Part shown: positions 9,832-18,403 of the stretch, one piece after another
How positions within the stretch are numbered: position 1 is the stretch's first letter
Layout of the letters: the number at the start of each line of letters is the position of its first letter
Source: Marinoscillum sp. 108
GTDB lineage: Bacteria > Bacteroidota > Bacteroidia > Cytophagales > Cyclobacteriaceae
DNA length: 64,000 bases
Direction of reading: 5' to 3'
Assembly (NCBI RefSeq): GCF_902506655.1
Contig: NZ_LR734808.1
Span: forward strand, 2,232,001-2,296,000
Notes under the pieces: generated by a model
Told to the model about the DNA's origin: nothing
Databases searched by the model: none
The model's input: only the letters and a program-made list of their open reading frames with translations
Translations under genes and position numbers: made by a program

Positions 9832-11351
9832 TCGGGGTTTTGAGTAAGATTTGGATTAGTGTTGATGGCACTTTGAGGAATAGGAAAAAGCTTTTTAGCC
9901 GTACCTGAAGCGGGTTTTTCCCACCAGGAATTTCCCCATACTCCAAATCGAATTTGATCTTGTCGTCTGTGACCTTCCCAGGCAAATTCCCTCCCTAGTT
10001 CGTCCAATAATTCAGAATCTGTGAGATCGCCTACGGTATAAGGAGTGAGTCCAGCGCGTGTTCTAATCAACTGAAGATCCGGATCATCAATGAATTCACC
10101 AGCTCTCCCCAGACGGTGTAGCGCTTCCAGTTTTGTATAAAGCACATCCGCGTATCTGAAGAGCACGAAATCATTTTCCATATCCACCACGTCATAGCTG
10201 AGCTCTTCCTGATATTCATACTTCGCACATCGTGCACCTTCCCACTCACCTCTCGAATTGTAATCTTGAATGGTAGGACTGTATATGAAGGGCTCTCCTC
10301 CGATTACAATCGGATCACCTTTGATGTCATTTTGCTGTCCAAACAGGAAAGAATTTCTACGAATATCATTCTCAGAATACTTCGTGAAAAAATCTGGCTG
10401 CAAGACGAATCCATCCCATGGCACACCTGCCAAGTTAAACGTAGCAGTACTTGCAGAATTCAATGTCAGGTTCTGCCAATAGAAATGCTCATCTGTAAGC
10501 TGTGGGTGGTATGGGATAACGAATATATTCTCCCGCGAACCCTCATTATGCACTTCGAAATTGGTAAAGTAATTGGGTTCAATTTGATATGCCCCCAATG
10601 CTATCACCTGATCGCAGGCCAATACGGCTTCTGCAAATTTATTTTGGCCGATCCATTCCTGAGCGTTCAAATACATTTTAGCTAAAAAGGTATAGGCCAT
10701 TCCTTTGGTAACCCTACCATAATACTCTGCCGTAGGCACATCTTGCACTGCATCTACATTGTCCAATATCTCCTGAACTATAAAATCAAATACGAACGCT
10801 CTGTCCTTTTGCTGTGGTGGATCTTTCTCACTGAAATCAATAGAGAATGGGATATTTCCCCAATAATCCATGGCCCAGTAGTAATAGAAAGCGCGCAGAA
10901 TTTTTATCTCAGCAAGCACTCGCTCCTTATTCTCAAACTCTATTGGATCAATTACCAAGAGAGTTTCGTTGCACGCTGTGATGCCTTCGAAAACCATATC
11001 CCATGATTTGGTCAATATTTTGTTTCCCGCTGTAGCACTGTTGAGTGTATGCTTTTGTATCTCCTCCCATCTACCCTGATCATACCACTCCCCATTATGC
11101 TTTTGTGGAATGACCATTTCATCAGAGGCATTCTGCCCGAGTGACCAGAGTCGCTGCTCCTCTGGATAGGGTTGAAGCTTTACGTATGCGCGTCCTGCAT
11201 AAGCAATAACATCCTTTTCAGAATTGAAGAAATCATCAACCGGTATTTCGGAATAAACGGATTCTGATAAGTCGAAACAAGAAACTGTAAGGAGACTTAA
11301 CAAGATGAATGATGTTATAGTAAGTGTATACTTTTTCATAATTCGATTCAT
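9828..11351 (-). CDS. susD: SusD/RagB family substrate-binding lipoprotein (RusD-like)
   Basis: A 507-residue outer-membrane lipoprotein: KYTLTITSFILLSLLTVSC lipobox, then the SusD-type start FDLSESVYSEIPVDDFF. Helical TPR-like segments such as LAEIKILRAFYYYWAMDYWGNIPF and TKGMAYTFLAKMYLNAQEW are typical of the RagB/SusD fold. The C-terminus has the family's ELGREFAWEGHRRQDQIRFG signature, followed by LFPIPQSAINTNPNLTQNPD. It lies 6 bases after the SusC gene, the usual pairing. SusD proteins cap the SusC barrel and bind the ligand for import. The pairing with ribokinase and ADPRGH genes makes a riboside or ribose the likely ligand (inference). Confidence 0.93.
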   Translation of the reverse strand: MNRIMKKYTLTITSFILLSLLTVSCFDLSESVYSEIPVDDFFNSEKDVIAYAGRAYVKLQPYPEEQRLWSLGQNASDEMVIPQKHNGEWYDQGRWEEIQKHTLNSATAGNKILTKSWDMVFEGITACNETLLVIDPIEFENKERVLAEIKILRAFYYYWAMDYWGNIPFSIDFSEKDPPQQKDRAFVFDFIVQEILDNVDAVQDVPTAEYYGRVTKGMAYTFLAKMYLNAQEWIGQNKFAEAVLACDQVIALGAYQIEPNYFTNFEVHNEGSRENIFVIPYHPQLTDEHFYWQNLTLNSASTATFNLAGVPWDGFVLQPDFFTKYSENDIRRNSFLFGQQNDIKGDPIVIGGEPFIYSPTIQDYNSRGEWEGARCAKYEYQEELSYDVVDMENDFVLFRYADVLYTKLEALHRLGRAGEFIDDPDLQLIRTRAGLTPYTVGDLTDSELLDELGREFAWEGHRRQDQIRFGVWGNSWWEKPASGTAKKLFPIPQSAINTNPNLTQNPD

Positions 11352-11357
11352 TAGAAA

Positions 11358-14306
11358 TTAAAAGGTCGCGTTTACTCCCAGAGTAAGAGTGGTCGTTCTT
11401 GGATAGTAGGATAATCGGTCAATGCCGGGCTCTAAGCCCCCAAGATTAACTTCAGGATCGATCCCCTTATAACCCGAAATCCAAAAAACATTTTGTGCCG
11501 ACCCTGATACACTTAACCTGGATATGTATTTTGAATTCAAGTCGAAACCGTATTGAAGCGTTACGTTGTCCAGCTTTAAGAAGGAAGCATCTTCAATATA
11601 CTTTGATGAATAGGTGACGTTTCTAATAAATTCCGGGTTCTCCAATTGTGTATGTACAATATTGCGTAATCCAATGGCGGTCCAGGATTCATAATATAAC
11701 CTGTTAGAATTCAACACTTTGCCTCCGATTCCCCCACGAAACGCAAGATTTAGATTCCAGTTTTTGTAGGTCAAAGCATTACTCCAGCCAAGCACCGCAA
11801 TGGGGTTAGCACTGCCGATCTTCTCCCACTTACTCTTATCTACCTCTCCAACAGGGTTTTGATTTTTAAATATGTCGTTACCATGCTCATCAACACCTAA
11901 CCAAACGGGTCCATAAAAAGTACCGAGTTCTTCCCCTTCCTTGATTCGTTGTGACCACACGCCTATGGTACCTCCCAGAAAAGCTGTTTCGTAGGTTGAT
12001 TGCGTAAACTCGCTATTTGAAATTTTGTCCAGGAAATTCTTGTTGTGACTGGCGGTGAAAGTAGAACTCCAACCAAAGTTGCCCCTTTTCATAAGCATAG
12101 CGTTCAAGGTAAGTTCTACCCCCCGATTACTAATGGTTCCAACATTGGTAAATAAGTATGGGTACAAATAAGGTGGGACTGGCACCTGAAACTCCCAAAG
12201 CAAGTCGCTGGTTTTTCTTAGGTAATATTCAACACTGCCGCTGAGCCGCCGCTCAAACACTGAAAAGTCAACACCAACATTTAACTCTTGCTTCTTCTCC
12301 CATTTCAGGTCAGGGTTTGGATTCTGCCCTGGACCGTATGAATTGATCCACTCCTGATTATAAAACAAACTACCCACGCGCTCCAACAAAATCAACGATC
12401 TGTAAGGACTGAAATCCTGATTACCTGTAACCCCATAACCCAACCTAAGTTTCAAATCATTTATCCAGCTAATGTCTTTGAAGAGTGATTCTTCACTCAG
12501 TCTCCAGCCTAAGCTCACAGCTGGGAATAACCCCCATTTGTTGTTATCTCCGAATTTAGATGAGCCCTCCCTTCTCAAGGAGATCGACGCAAGGTACTTT
12601 TCATCATAATTGTACATGAGTCTTCCGAAAAGAGCTATAAGCCTACTTGATTCCTGGTAAGAACCCATTTCGGACTTTCCTTCTCTAAAGAATGAGCCTG
12701 CAGAAATATTATTGTGGAGAAACACATCCGTATCGAAATTGTAATTTCCCACATAAGAGCTATTCATTTCAAACTCTTGAAAGGTATATCCGGCAACTAC
12801 CTGAAAATCATGATCGTTTACTTCCTTTTGGTAATTGAACATGCTTTCGTATAGCGTATTACTATTGCGGCCATTTGATATTTCTGCTTCCCCATTTATA
12901 CCGAGAATGGTAGGATAATATTTCGTCTTATAGGAATTCTCTTCCCATTCCGATTTTTGTGTTGAGATGAAGTTGCTCCAGGAAAGATCATCTGTGATCT
13001 CTAGTGTTGCTCTAAGGTTTAGGACTATGTCATTCGTTTGTCCCTCTCGCGTTCTCTCATTCAGCATGGCAACAGGGTTGTAGTAACCCAGGCCTTGTTT
13101 GAATGAATAGCCTCCTGTAGCCGGATCAGAATCATCATAGACAGGCTGGGTAGGATTCTGGATAAATGCCTGACTGAATAGGTCGTAGTTGGCTGGGCTA
13201 TATTTCCTTAAGTTGTTCGTGAAATTGAAATCCAACAGTAACCTATCATCAAATACCTTTTGCTTAATGTTAGTCTTAAGAAGAATCCTTTCCGAAAGAT
13301 TATCTCGCAATAATCCCTGATCAGTACTGTGCGTTAGGGACGTACGATGAGAAAAGCTTTCACTTCCTCCAGAGAGCGAAATATTGTGCTGGTAGCTGAC
13401 CGGAAGATCGTTGGTGATTTCATCAAACCAGTCTGTTTCGCTACCAAAAAGACTACCTGTTTTAGAAGGCTGATAAGTTTCTATGGCATGTTTAAATTCT
13501 TTGGCAGATAAGTTTCTGACACCTCTTGGTGCCACTTGCACCGAAACCTGACCTGAGTATTCCAGTACTTGCTGTCCCTTTTTTGCCGCTTTGGTAGTGA
13601 TGATGATAACACCATTTGTACCTCTTGTGCCGTAGATGGCTGCGGCCGAACCGTCTTTAAGTACATCAAATGATTCAACGTCCTGAAAATTAATGTTCTT
13701 CAAATCAGCTCCAATGACTCCATCTATAATAATGAGTGGTCCCTGGCCTGATGTAAGTGTACTCACTCCACGCAAAAGGATTTGGTAACCAGACATTGGG
13801 TCTGCACCATTCGGTTTGGTGATGGTCAAGCCTGCTACCTTCCCCTGAATTAAGCCCATTGGATCATTGAATCCTCCTCTATTAAAATCTTCAGACTTCA
13901 CAGTGGTGACCGCTCCGGTAATTTCCTTTTTAGTCGTTGTACCGTATCCAATTACCACAATTTCATCTAAGGCCTGAGTTGACACGCTCATTTGGATATC
14001 AATCACACTTCTATTATTCGCTGAAACTTCGACAGTCTCAAAGCCAATCGATGAAAAAACTAAAATCCCTTCTGATGGCCCAGATAAGGCATAGCCGCCA
14101 TCTATATCAGTAATTGTGCCCGTCTGTGTGCCTTTGACATACACGCTGACACCCGGGATTGAATTATTTGTTTCATCCGTAACTTTCCCCTTAATGATGA
14201 TCTCACCACTTGATTGGGCCATCACTTTAGTAATCGGGCAGGTCACAAATACTGCAAGAAACAGATAAACAAAAAGTATAGAATGTTGCCTAGAATGTGA
14301 TTTCAT
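11358..14306 (-). CDS. susC: SusC-type TonB-dependent outer-membrane transporter (RusC-like)
   Basis: A 982-residue TonB-linked outer membrane protein. After a signal peptide ending near KVMAQ comes a carboxypeptidase-regulatory-like domain (about 38-115: KGKVTDETNNSIPGVSVYVKG), the TonB-box-like DEIVVIGYGT, a plug domain containing GLIQGKVAGL, LLRGVSTL and the SusC hallmark SAAAIYGTRGTNGVIIITTK, then a long beta-barrel ending with an aromatic C-terminal residue (LGVNATF). Length and domain order are usual for SusC. It starts 24 bases after the ribokinase stop and is followed by its SusD partner. It probably imports the glycan or riboside captured by SusD. Confidence 0.94.
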   Translation of the reverse strand: MKSHSRQHSILFVYLFLAVFVTCPITKVMAQSSGEIIIKGKVTDETNNSIPGVSVYVKGTQTGTITDIDGGYALSGPSEGILVFSSIGFETVEVSANNRSVIDIQMSVSTQALDEIVVIGYGTTTKKEITGAVTTVKSEDFNRGGFNDPMGLIQGKVAGLTITKPNGADPMSGYQILLRGVSTLTSGQGPLIIIDGVIGADLKNINFQDVESFDVLKDGSAAAIYGTRGTNGVIIITTKAAKKGQQVLEYSGQVSVQVAPRGVRNLSAKEFKHAIETYQPSKTGSLFGSETDWFDEITNDLPVSYQHNISLSGGSESFSHRTSLTHSTDQGLLRDNLSERILLKTNIKQKVFDDRLLLDFNFTNNLRKYSPANYDLFSQAFIQNPTQPVYDDSDPATGGYSFKQGLGYYNPVAMLNERTREGQTNDIVLNLRATLEITDDLSWSNFISTQKSEWEENSYKTKYYPTILGINGEAEISNGRNSNTLYESMFNYQKEVNDHDFQVVAGYTFQEFEMNSSYVGNYNFDTDVFLHNNISAGSFFREGKSEMGSYQESSRLIALFGRLMYNYDEKYLASISLRREGSSKFGDNNKWGLFPAVSLGWRLSEESLFKDISWINDLKLRLGYGVTGNQDFSPYRSLILLERVGSLFYNQEWINSYGPGQNPNPDLKWEKKQELNVGVDFSVFERRLSGSVEYYLRKTSDLLWEFQVPVPPYLYPYLFTNVGTISNRGVELTLNAMLMKRGNFGWSSTFTASHNKNFLDKISNSEFTQSTYETAFLGGTIGVWSQRIKEGEELGTFYGPVWLGVDEHGNDIFKNQNPVGEVDKSKWEKIGSANPIAVLGWSNALTYKNWNLNLAFRGGIGGKVLNSNRLYYESWTAIGLRNIVHTQLENPEFIRNVTYSSKYIEDASFLKLDNVTLQYGFDLNSKYISRLSVSGSAQNVFWISGYKGIDPEVNLGGLEPGIDRLSYYPRTTTLTLGVNATF

Positions 14307-14330
14307 AGTCCTTCTTTTAGTATTACTATA

Positions 14331-15260
14331 TTATTTAGATAGCCCGTTTTCAATCAATTGTAATTCATTGCGGTACGGAATGGAAGACTGAGCACCCATA
14401 CGAGTTACAGTTATTGAGGACGCTTTTGAAGCTGTTCTTACAGCCTCCTGTATGGTTTTACCTTCAGAAAGGCCAACCACAAGTGTGCCGCTAAAGCAAT
14501 CACCAGCAGCAGTAGTGTCGATGGCATCCACTTTGGTGGCCTCCACCAAAGAATACTCATCGTTCTCCTTGATAAAAGCACCCATAGCACCCATGGTAAT
14601 CACCACATTGGGCACACCCTTGTTGCTAATTATATCTGCAGCCTGCTTAGCACTATTAAAGTCAAATACCTTGATTCCAGATAGGATTTCCGCCTCGGTT
14701 TCGTTTGGTGTCACAAGGAAGAGGCATTTGAGTAGTTTGTCTGACAGGGTTCTGGCTGGTGCCGGATTTAGGATTACAGGAGTGCCTTTTTTCCAGGCCA
14801 ATTCTGCTGCATACTCTACAGTCTCCATGGGAATCTCTAATTGCATTAAGACATAGTCCGCCGCATCTAATTCGTTTTTAGCCTTTTCAATATCGTCGGG
14901 AACCAAACTTCCATTTGCGCCTGAAGCTACCGCTATGCAATTCTCACCATGAGAATCCACCATAATCAGCGCCACCCCAGATGAGTTTTTAGCGTCGGAA
15001 AATATAAAGTCAGTGTTGATTCCCTCAGCGTTATAAAGCTCGATGGATTGCTTTCCAAACACATCGTTTCCAGTTTTAGAAACGAATGTGACTTTACCTC
15101 CCTGACGAGCCGCTGCCACAGCTTGATTGGCTCCCTTACCCCCTGCATTCATTAGGAAAGTTCCTCCGATGACCGTCTCTCCTGGTATAGGTAGTCGATC
15201 CGATTTTATTACCATGTCTGTATTGCAACTTCCGATAACAAGAATTTTTTTATTGCCCAT
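14331..15260 (-). CDS. rbsK: Ribokinase (PfkB family)
   Basis: A 309-residue cytoplasmic PfkB-family kinase without signal peptide. It shows the N-terminal signature region NAGGKGANQAVAAARQG (about 39-55), the nucleotide region LVTPNETEAEIL, and the C-terminal PfkB signature DTTAAGDCFSGTLVVGL with catalytic Asp in the AAGD motif. The GSCNTDMVIKSDRLPIPGETV start and GGKGANQA closely follow known ribokinases (D-ribose + ATP to ribose 5-phosphate). It is the first gene of the operon, which places sugar phosphorylation beside the SusCD importer, as in the B. thetaiotaomicron rus locus. ATG at 15260-15258 is preceded by an A/T-rich leader and no Shine-Dalgarno sequence. Deoxyribokinase activity is possible. 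Confidence 0.92.
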   Translation of the reverse strand: MGNKKILVIGSCNTDMVIKSDRLPIPGETVIGGTFLMNAGGKGANQAVAAARQGGKVTFVSKTGNDVFGKQSIELYNAEGINTDFIFSDAKNSSGVALIMVDSHGENCIAVASGANGSLVPDDIEKAKNELDAADYVLMQLEIPMETVEYAAELAWKKGTPVILNPAPARTLSDKLLKCLFLVTPNETEAEILSGIKVFDFNSAKQAADIISNKGVPNVVITMGAMGAFIKENDEYSLVEATKVDAIDTTAAGDCFSGTLVVGLSEGKTIQEAVRTASKASSITVTRMGAQSSIPYRNELQLIENGLSK

Positions 15261-15585
15261 GTTTATTATTTGTATCTATCTTATTGAAGTGAAGGTAATA
15301 TTATAAACGATTGAAAATTGTCAATAAATGCCCTAAAATCATATTTACAATTAAACTATTCCTATTATAATCACCTGACATTTAATTATTTATAATTTCC
15401 CTAAAAATGCCATTCCGCATTTGCAAAGAGGTTTTAGCAGCATTCATTGACTGTTCGGAATTAAAGGGAGTGTATTGGACAAGATGATTAGAACTACTGG
15501 AATTACTTAATTACACTCTGAAATTTTCTGCACTAACACCGAACTTTCTTGAAATAGAAGGTGAGGAAGAAGAGCAAACTAACGC
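15261..15585. promoter_or_regulatory. Intergenic region carrying the probable promoter of the ribose-type operon
   Basis: The stretch has no convincing ORF. It must hold the start of the nine-gene operon on the minus strand. On that strand a TTGACA (15317-15322) and a TATAAT (15298-15303) stand 13 bases apart, too close for a standard sigma-70 promoter, and no clean Bacteroidota TAnnTTTG box at a good distance was found. The side next to citF (15420-15585) shows no strong hairpin with a T-tract. Confidence 0.3.
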
Positions 15586-17148
15586 TTAGTTCCGCAGTTT
15601 TCTGATGGTGTCTAAGATGGTACCATCCACCCACTTTACCACAGCAACAATTTCATCGTCAAAAACCTGCTTTTGAGGAACACCACAAATTCTTTCGGCT
15701 TCCTCCTTGAGCTCATGAATGGTTCTAATTGGCAAACCCGAATCCTTAACTTTATCCAACAGGTCGGTGCGCAATGGATTAATCGCAATACCTCGCTCGG
15801 TTACTATCACATCTATTAATTCACCCGGACCACAAATGGTGGTGACCTCCTCACGAACCACAGGAATCCGATCCCGGAAAAGCGGAATTGGGAGTATGGT
15901 ACACTTCGCAAATAAACAATTCTGCCACCCACCAATACCATGCAATAAAGCGCCATCAGAGTGTGTCACCACATTTGCATTGAAGTTAACATCCACTTCT
16001 GTTGCACCTAATATCACCACATCCAGTAACTGAGCGAAATTACCCTTACCATGATAATTGTAACTGGTGAAAGGGCTGGTGTTGACATGGTTCGGATTGT
16101 TTCGCATTGACTTCACACCTTCCAAATCGAAAGTCTGCCCATCGAGGATATATTCAACTAAACCTTCCTCCAACATTTCAACCAGAAACTTATTGCTTCC
16201 ACCACGTGCAAAACGTGCCTTCATTCCCTTTGCTTTTAACATTTCGGCAAAATAAATTCCAATCGAAAGCGCTGTCCCTCCAGCTCCTGCCTGAAAAGAA
16301 AAGCCATCGCGAATAATCCCAACCTGATCACAGAACTTTGAAGTTAATTCGGCTAGAAACAATCGATCCGGACTTTTGGTAATTGCTGTGGTGCCCGAAA
16401 CAATCTTTTCTGGAATTCCCACCTGTTCAAGCTGAACAACATGATCCACATAGTTCCCTTGAATATGCCAGGGCACACATGGAAACGGAACCAGGTTATC
16501 CGTTACCACAATCACTTTGTTTGCATATTGTGAGTCTGCCAGAGCAAAGCCCAACAGCCCACAAGCAGCAGGGCCATCCACACCGTTGGCATTGCCAAAT
16601 GAGTCTGCTGATGGAGCAGCAATCACCGCAATATCGATTTCAACTTCACCATCCTGAACCGCCTGATATCTCCCGCCGTGAGATCGCAACACCCCCACAC
16701 CTTTCATTTTACCAGCTGTAGTAAACCTGCCAAGTTGCCCATTCATACTACCCTCTATGTGATGAATAGTGCCATCTTCCAAATGCTTTATCAAAGGCGC
16801 ATGACAATCGAAAGAAGCGGATGGAAACCATACCAAATCCTTAACTCCCAATGCTGCGGCAATATCAAAAATCTGAATGGCGATAAGATCCCCATTTCTA
16901 AAATGATGGTGTGTCGAAATAGTCATCCCATCTTTCAACCCCGCATCGACTAATGCCTGCTTTAATGTTGGCACAAGCTTGTTTCCATCAGCAGGAAAGT
17001 CCGCACAAGATGAAATTAGTGGCCCGAATTTTCTGCCATTGGGGCGATGTTTTCCAATTCCTTTATATGGTATTTCTGATTTGCCATTAACCAGCGTAGG
17101 CACCGATCTACCTATCGCATTCACCACCATTGCATCCTTACCTTTCAT
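15586..17148 (-). CDS. citF: Citrate lyase alpha subunit (citrate CoA-transferase)
   Basis: A 520-residue cytoplasmic protein of the CitF family, normal length. Characteristic stretches are STHHHFRNGD, the glycine-rich FQAGAGGTALSIGIYFAEML and ARGGSNKFLVEMLEEGLVEYILDGQTFDLEGVKSMRNNPNH, and the C-terminal VTERGIAINPLR. CitF transfers the acyl carrier thioester from acetyl to citrate, giving citryl-ACP for cleavage by CitE. The gene begins 6 bases after the CitD-CitE fusion and lies in one operon with it and a DASS transporter. The genes for citrate lyase ligase (citC) and for prosthetic group synthesis and attachment (citG, citX) are not in this window, so they must be elsewhere if the lyase is active. 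Confidence 0.92.
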   Translation of the reverse strand: MKGKDAMVVNAIGRSVPTLVNGKSEIPYKGIGKHRPNGRKFGPLISSCADFPADGNKLVPTLKQALVDAGLKDGMTISTHHHFRNGDLIAIQIFDIAAALGVKDLVWFPSASFDCHAPLIKHLEDGTIHHIEGSMNGQLGRFTTAGKMKGVGVLRSHGGRYQAVQDGEVEIDIAVIAAPSADSFGNANGVDGPAACGLLGFALADSQYANKVIVVTDNLVPFPCVPWHIQGNYVDHVVQLEQVGIPEKIVSGTTAITKSPDRLFLAELTSKFCDQVGIIRDGFSFQAGAGGTALSIGIYFAEMLKAKGMKARFARGGSNKFLVEMLEEGLVEYILDGQTFDLEGVKSMRNNPNHVNTSPFTSYNYHGKGNFAQLLDVVILGATEVDVNFNANVVTHSDGALLHGIGGWQNCLFAKCTILPIPLFRDRIPVVREEVTTICGPGELIDVIVTERGIAINPLRTDLLDKVKDSGLPIRTIHELKEEAERICGVPQKQVFDDEIVAVVKWVDGTILDTIRKLRN

Positions 17149-17154
17149 AATTTG

Positions 17155-18366
17155 CTATTCTAATTCCTTATCGCTCCAATTTTTTTCCAGTCGACCAAGC
17201 GCAACTGCCAGATCGATTGTCCGCATTGCTCGTTTCACGACAGGCGCATCAATCATCTTTGTGCCAAGAGAAACAACCCCCAGTCCTTTTTCAGAAGCTA
17301 TTTTGAAGGCCTTAACAATTTTTTTTGCGGCCTCAATTTCGACTTCATTCGGCGCAAAATTTTCACGAATTATTGAAATCTGGCGCGGATGAATACAACC
17401 CATCCCTTCAAAACCCAAAGCCTTTGACGCCTGCACATTGGCCTTCAGAGCGATCATATCCCCCACATCACTAAATACAGAGTCAATGGCCTGTATCCTT
17501 GCCGCCTTACATGCATGAACTACCTGAACACGAGCAAAGAGCGATTCCACTCCTTCATTTGTCCTATTCACCCCCATGTCGGCGGCATAATCTTCCAAGC
17601 CAATGGCCATCGCCACAACGTTTTCCGCGGCTTTTGCGATCTCAAAAGAGTTCAACACGCCCAGCGCACTTTCAATGATTGGCATCAACCAAACAGGACG
17701 CTGTATACCCGTTTTATTTTGAATCAGGACAATCCTTTCATTTACTGAATGAATTTGCGCCGCACTTTCACATTTCGGCACCAGCACAAGATTGACATTA
17801 TGCGGAACCACATAGTCAAGATCCTCCAGCCCCGCAGGTATTTGATTGATCCTGACCATCCGTTCGACCCCCATGAAACTGAGGTTCCTCAGCGCATTTC
17901 TGACCAGCAAACGTGCTTCTCCTTTTTTATGAAAAGCAACCGCATCTTCTAAGTCTAAAATCACTCCCTCTGGCTTATGGATACCCGCATTGATCATCAA
18001 ACTGGGTGTGTTTCCAGGGAGGTACAAACGGGTAATTCGAGGTTGATCAGCAACAGTGTGGTATAGGTTTTCAGGCAGCATCTCCAAGAGGTATTGCTCA
18101 TCAGTTGGTTTCAACTGCTTTATCGCTGCTTCTACACGCGCCGCAATTACAAATGGCAAAGCACCTTTGTCAGATACCTCAAGAACCGCGTGTTCTATTG
18201 AGAAAAAATCAAGAATGGATTTACACAGAAGCCTGATGTCTTCTCCATAAAGCGCATTGACCTTGCTCAATACCTCGATCCGAATGCCTCCAGATTGGAC
18301 CAACTCCAAAGTTACCAAGCAGTCCGACCTGTCCTTTTCACCATTATTCCCTGCCGTTGCAATCAT
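17155..18366 (-). CDS. citE: CitD-CitE fusion: citrate lyase acyl carrier plus beta subunit
   Basis: At 403 residues this is about 100 longer than a normal CitE. Residues 1-90 read as a complete CitD acyl carrier: S14 in DRSDCLV sits where the prosthetic-group Ser of CitD is found, and SDKGALPFVIAARVEAAI matches the CitD end (DDKGAL...ARVEAA). Residues about 110-400 are an HpcH/HpaI-type CitE lyase: RLYLPGN, GVILDLEDAV with the metal-ligand region, VRINQIPAGLEDLD, LMPIIESALGVLN and GCIHPRQISIIRENF. So citryl-ACP cleavage to acetyl-ACP and oxaloacetate could take place within one chain. It sits between the transporter and citF. Action on a related acid such as citramalate cannot be excluded. 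Confidence 0.88.
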   Translation of the reverse strand: MIATAGNNGEKDRSDCLVTLELVQSGGIRIEVLSKVNALYGEDIRLLCKSILDFFSIEHAVLEVSDKGALPFVIAARVEAAIKQLKPTDEQYLLEMLPENLYHTVADQPRITRLYLPGNTPSLMINAGIHKPEGVILDLEDAVAFHKKGEARLLVRNALRNLSFMGVERMVRINQIPAGLEDLDYVVPHNVNLVLVPKCESAAQIHSVNERIVLIQNKTGIQRPVWLMPIIESALGVLNSFEIAKAAENVVAMAIGLEDYAADMGVNRTNEGVESLFARVQVVHACKAARIQAIDSVFSDVGDMIALKANVQASKALGFEGMGCIHPRQISIIRENFAPNEVEIEAAKKIVKAFKIASEKGLGVVSLGTKMIDAPVVKRAMRTIDLAVALGRLEKNWSDKELE

Positions 18367-18403
18367 TTTGAACCGATTAAAAATTTCACGAAAACAACCA
18401 TTA

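Noticed and set aside
15298-15322. TTGACA and TATAAT hexamers upstream of the ribokinase gene as a sigma-70 promoter
   Set aside because: The 13-base spacing is too short, and Bacteroidota use a different -33/-7 consensus.
17155-18366. A plain malyl-CoA or HpcH-type aldolase instead of a citrate lyase subunit
   Set aside because: The N-terminal CitD-like region and the adjacent citF gene fit citrate lyase better.
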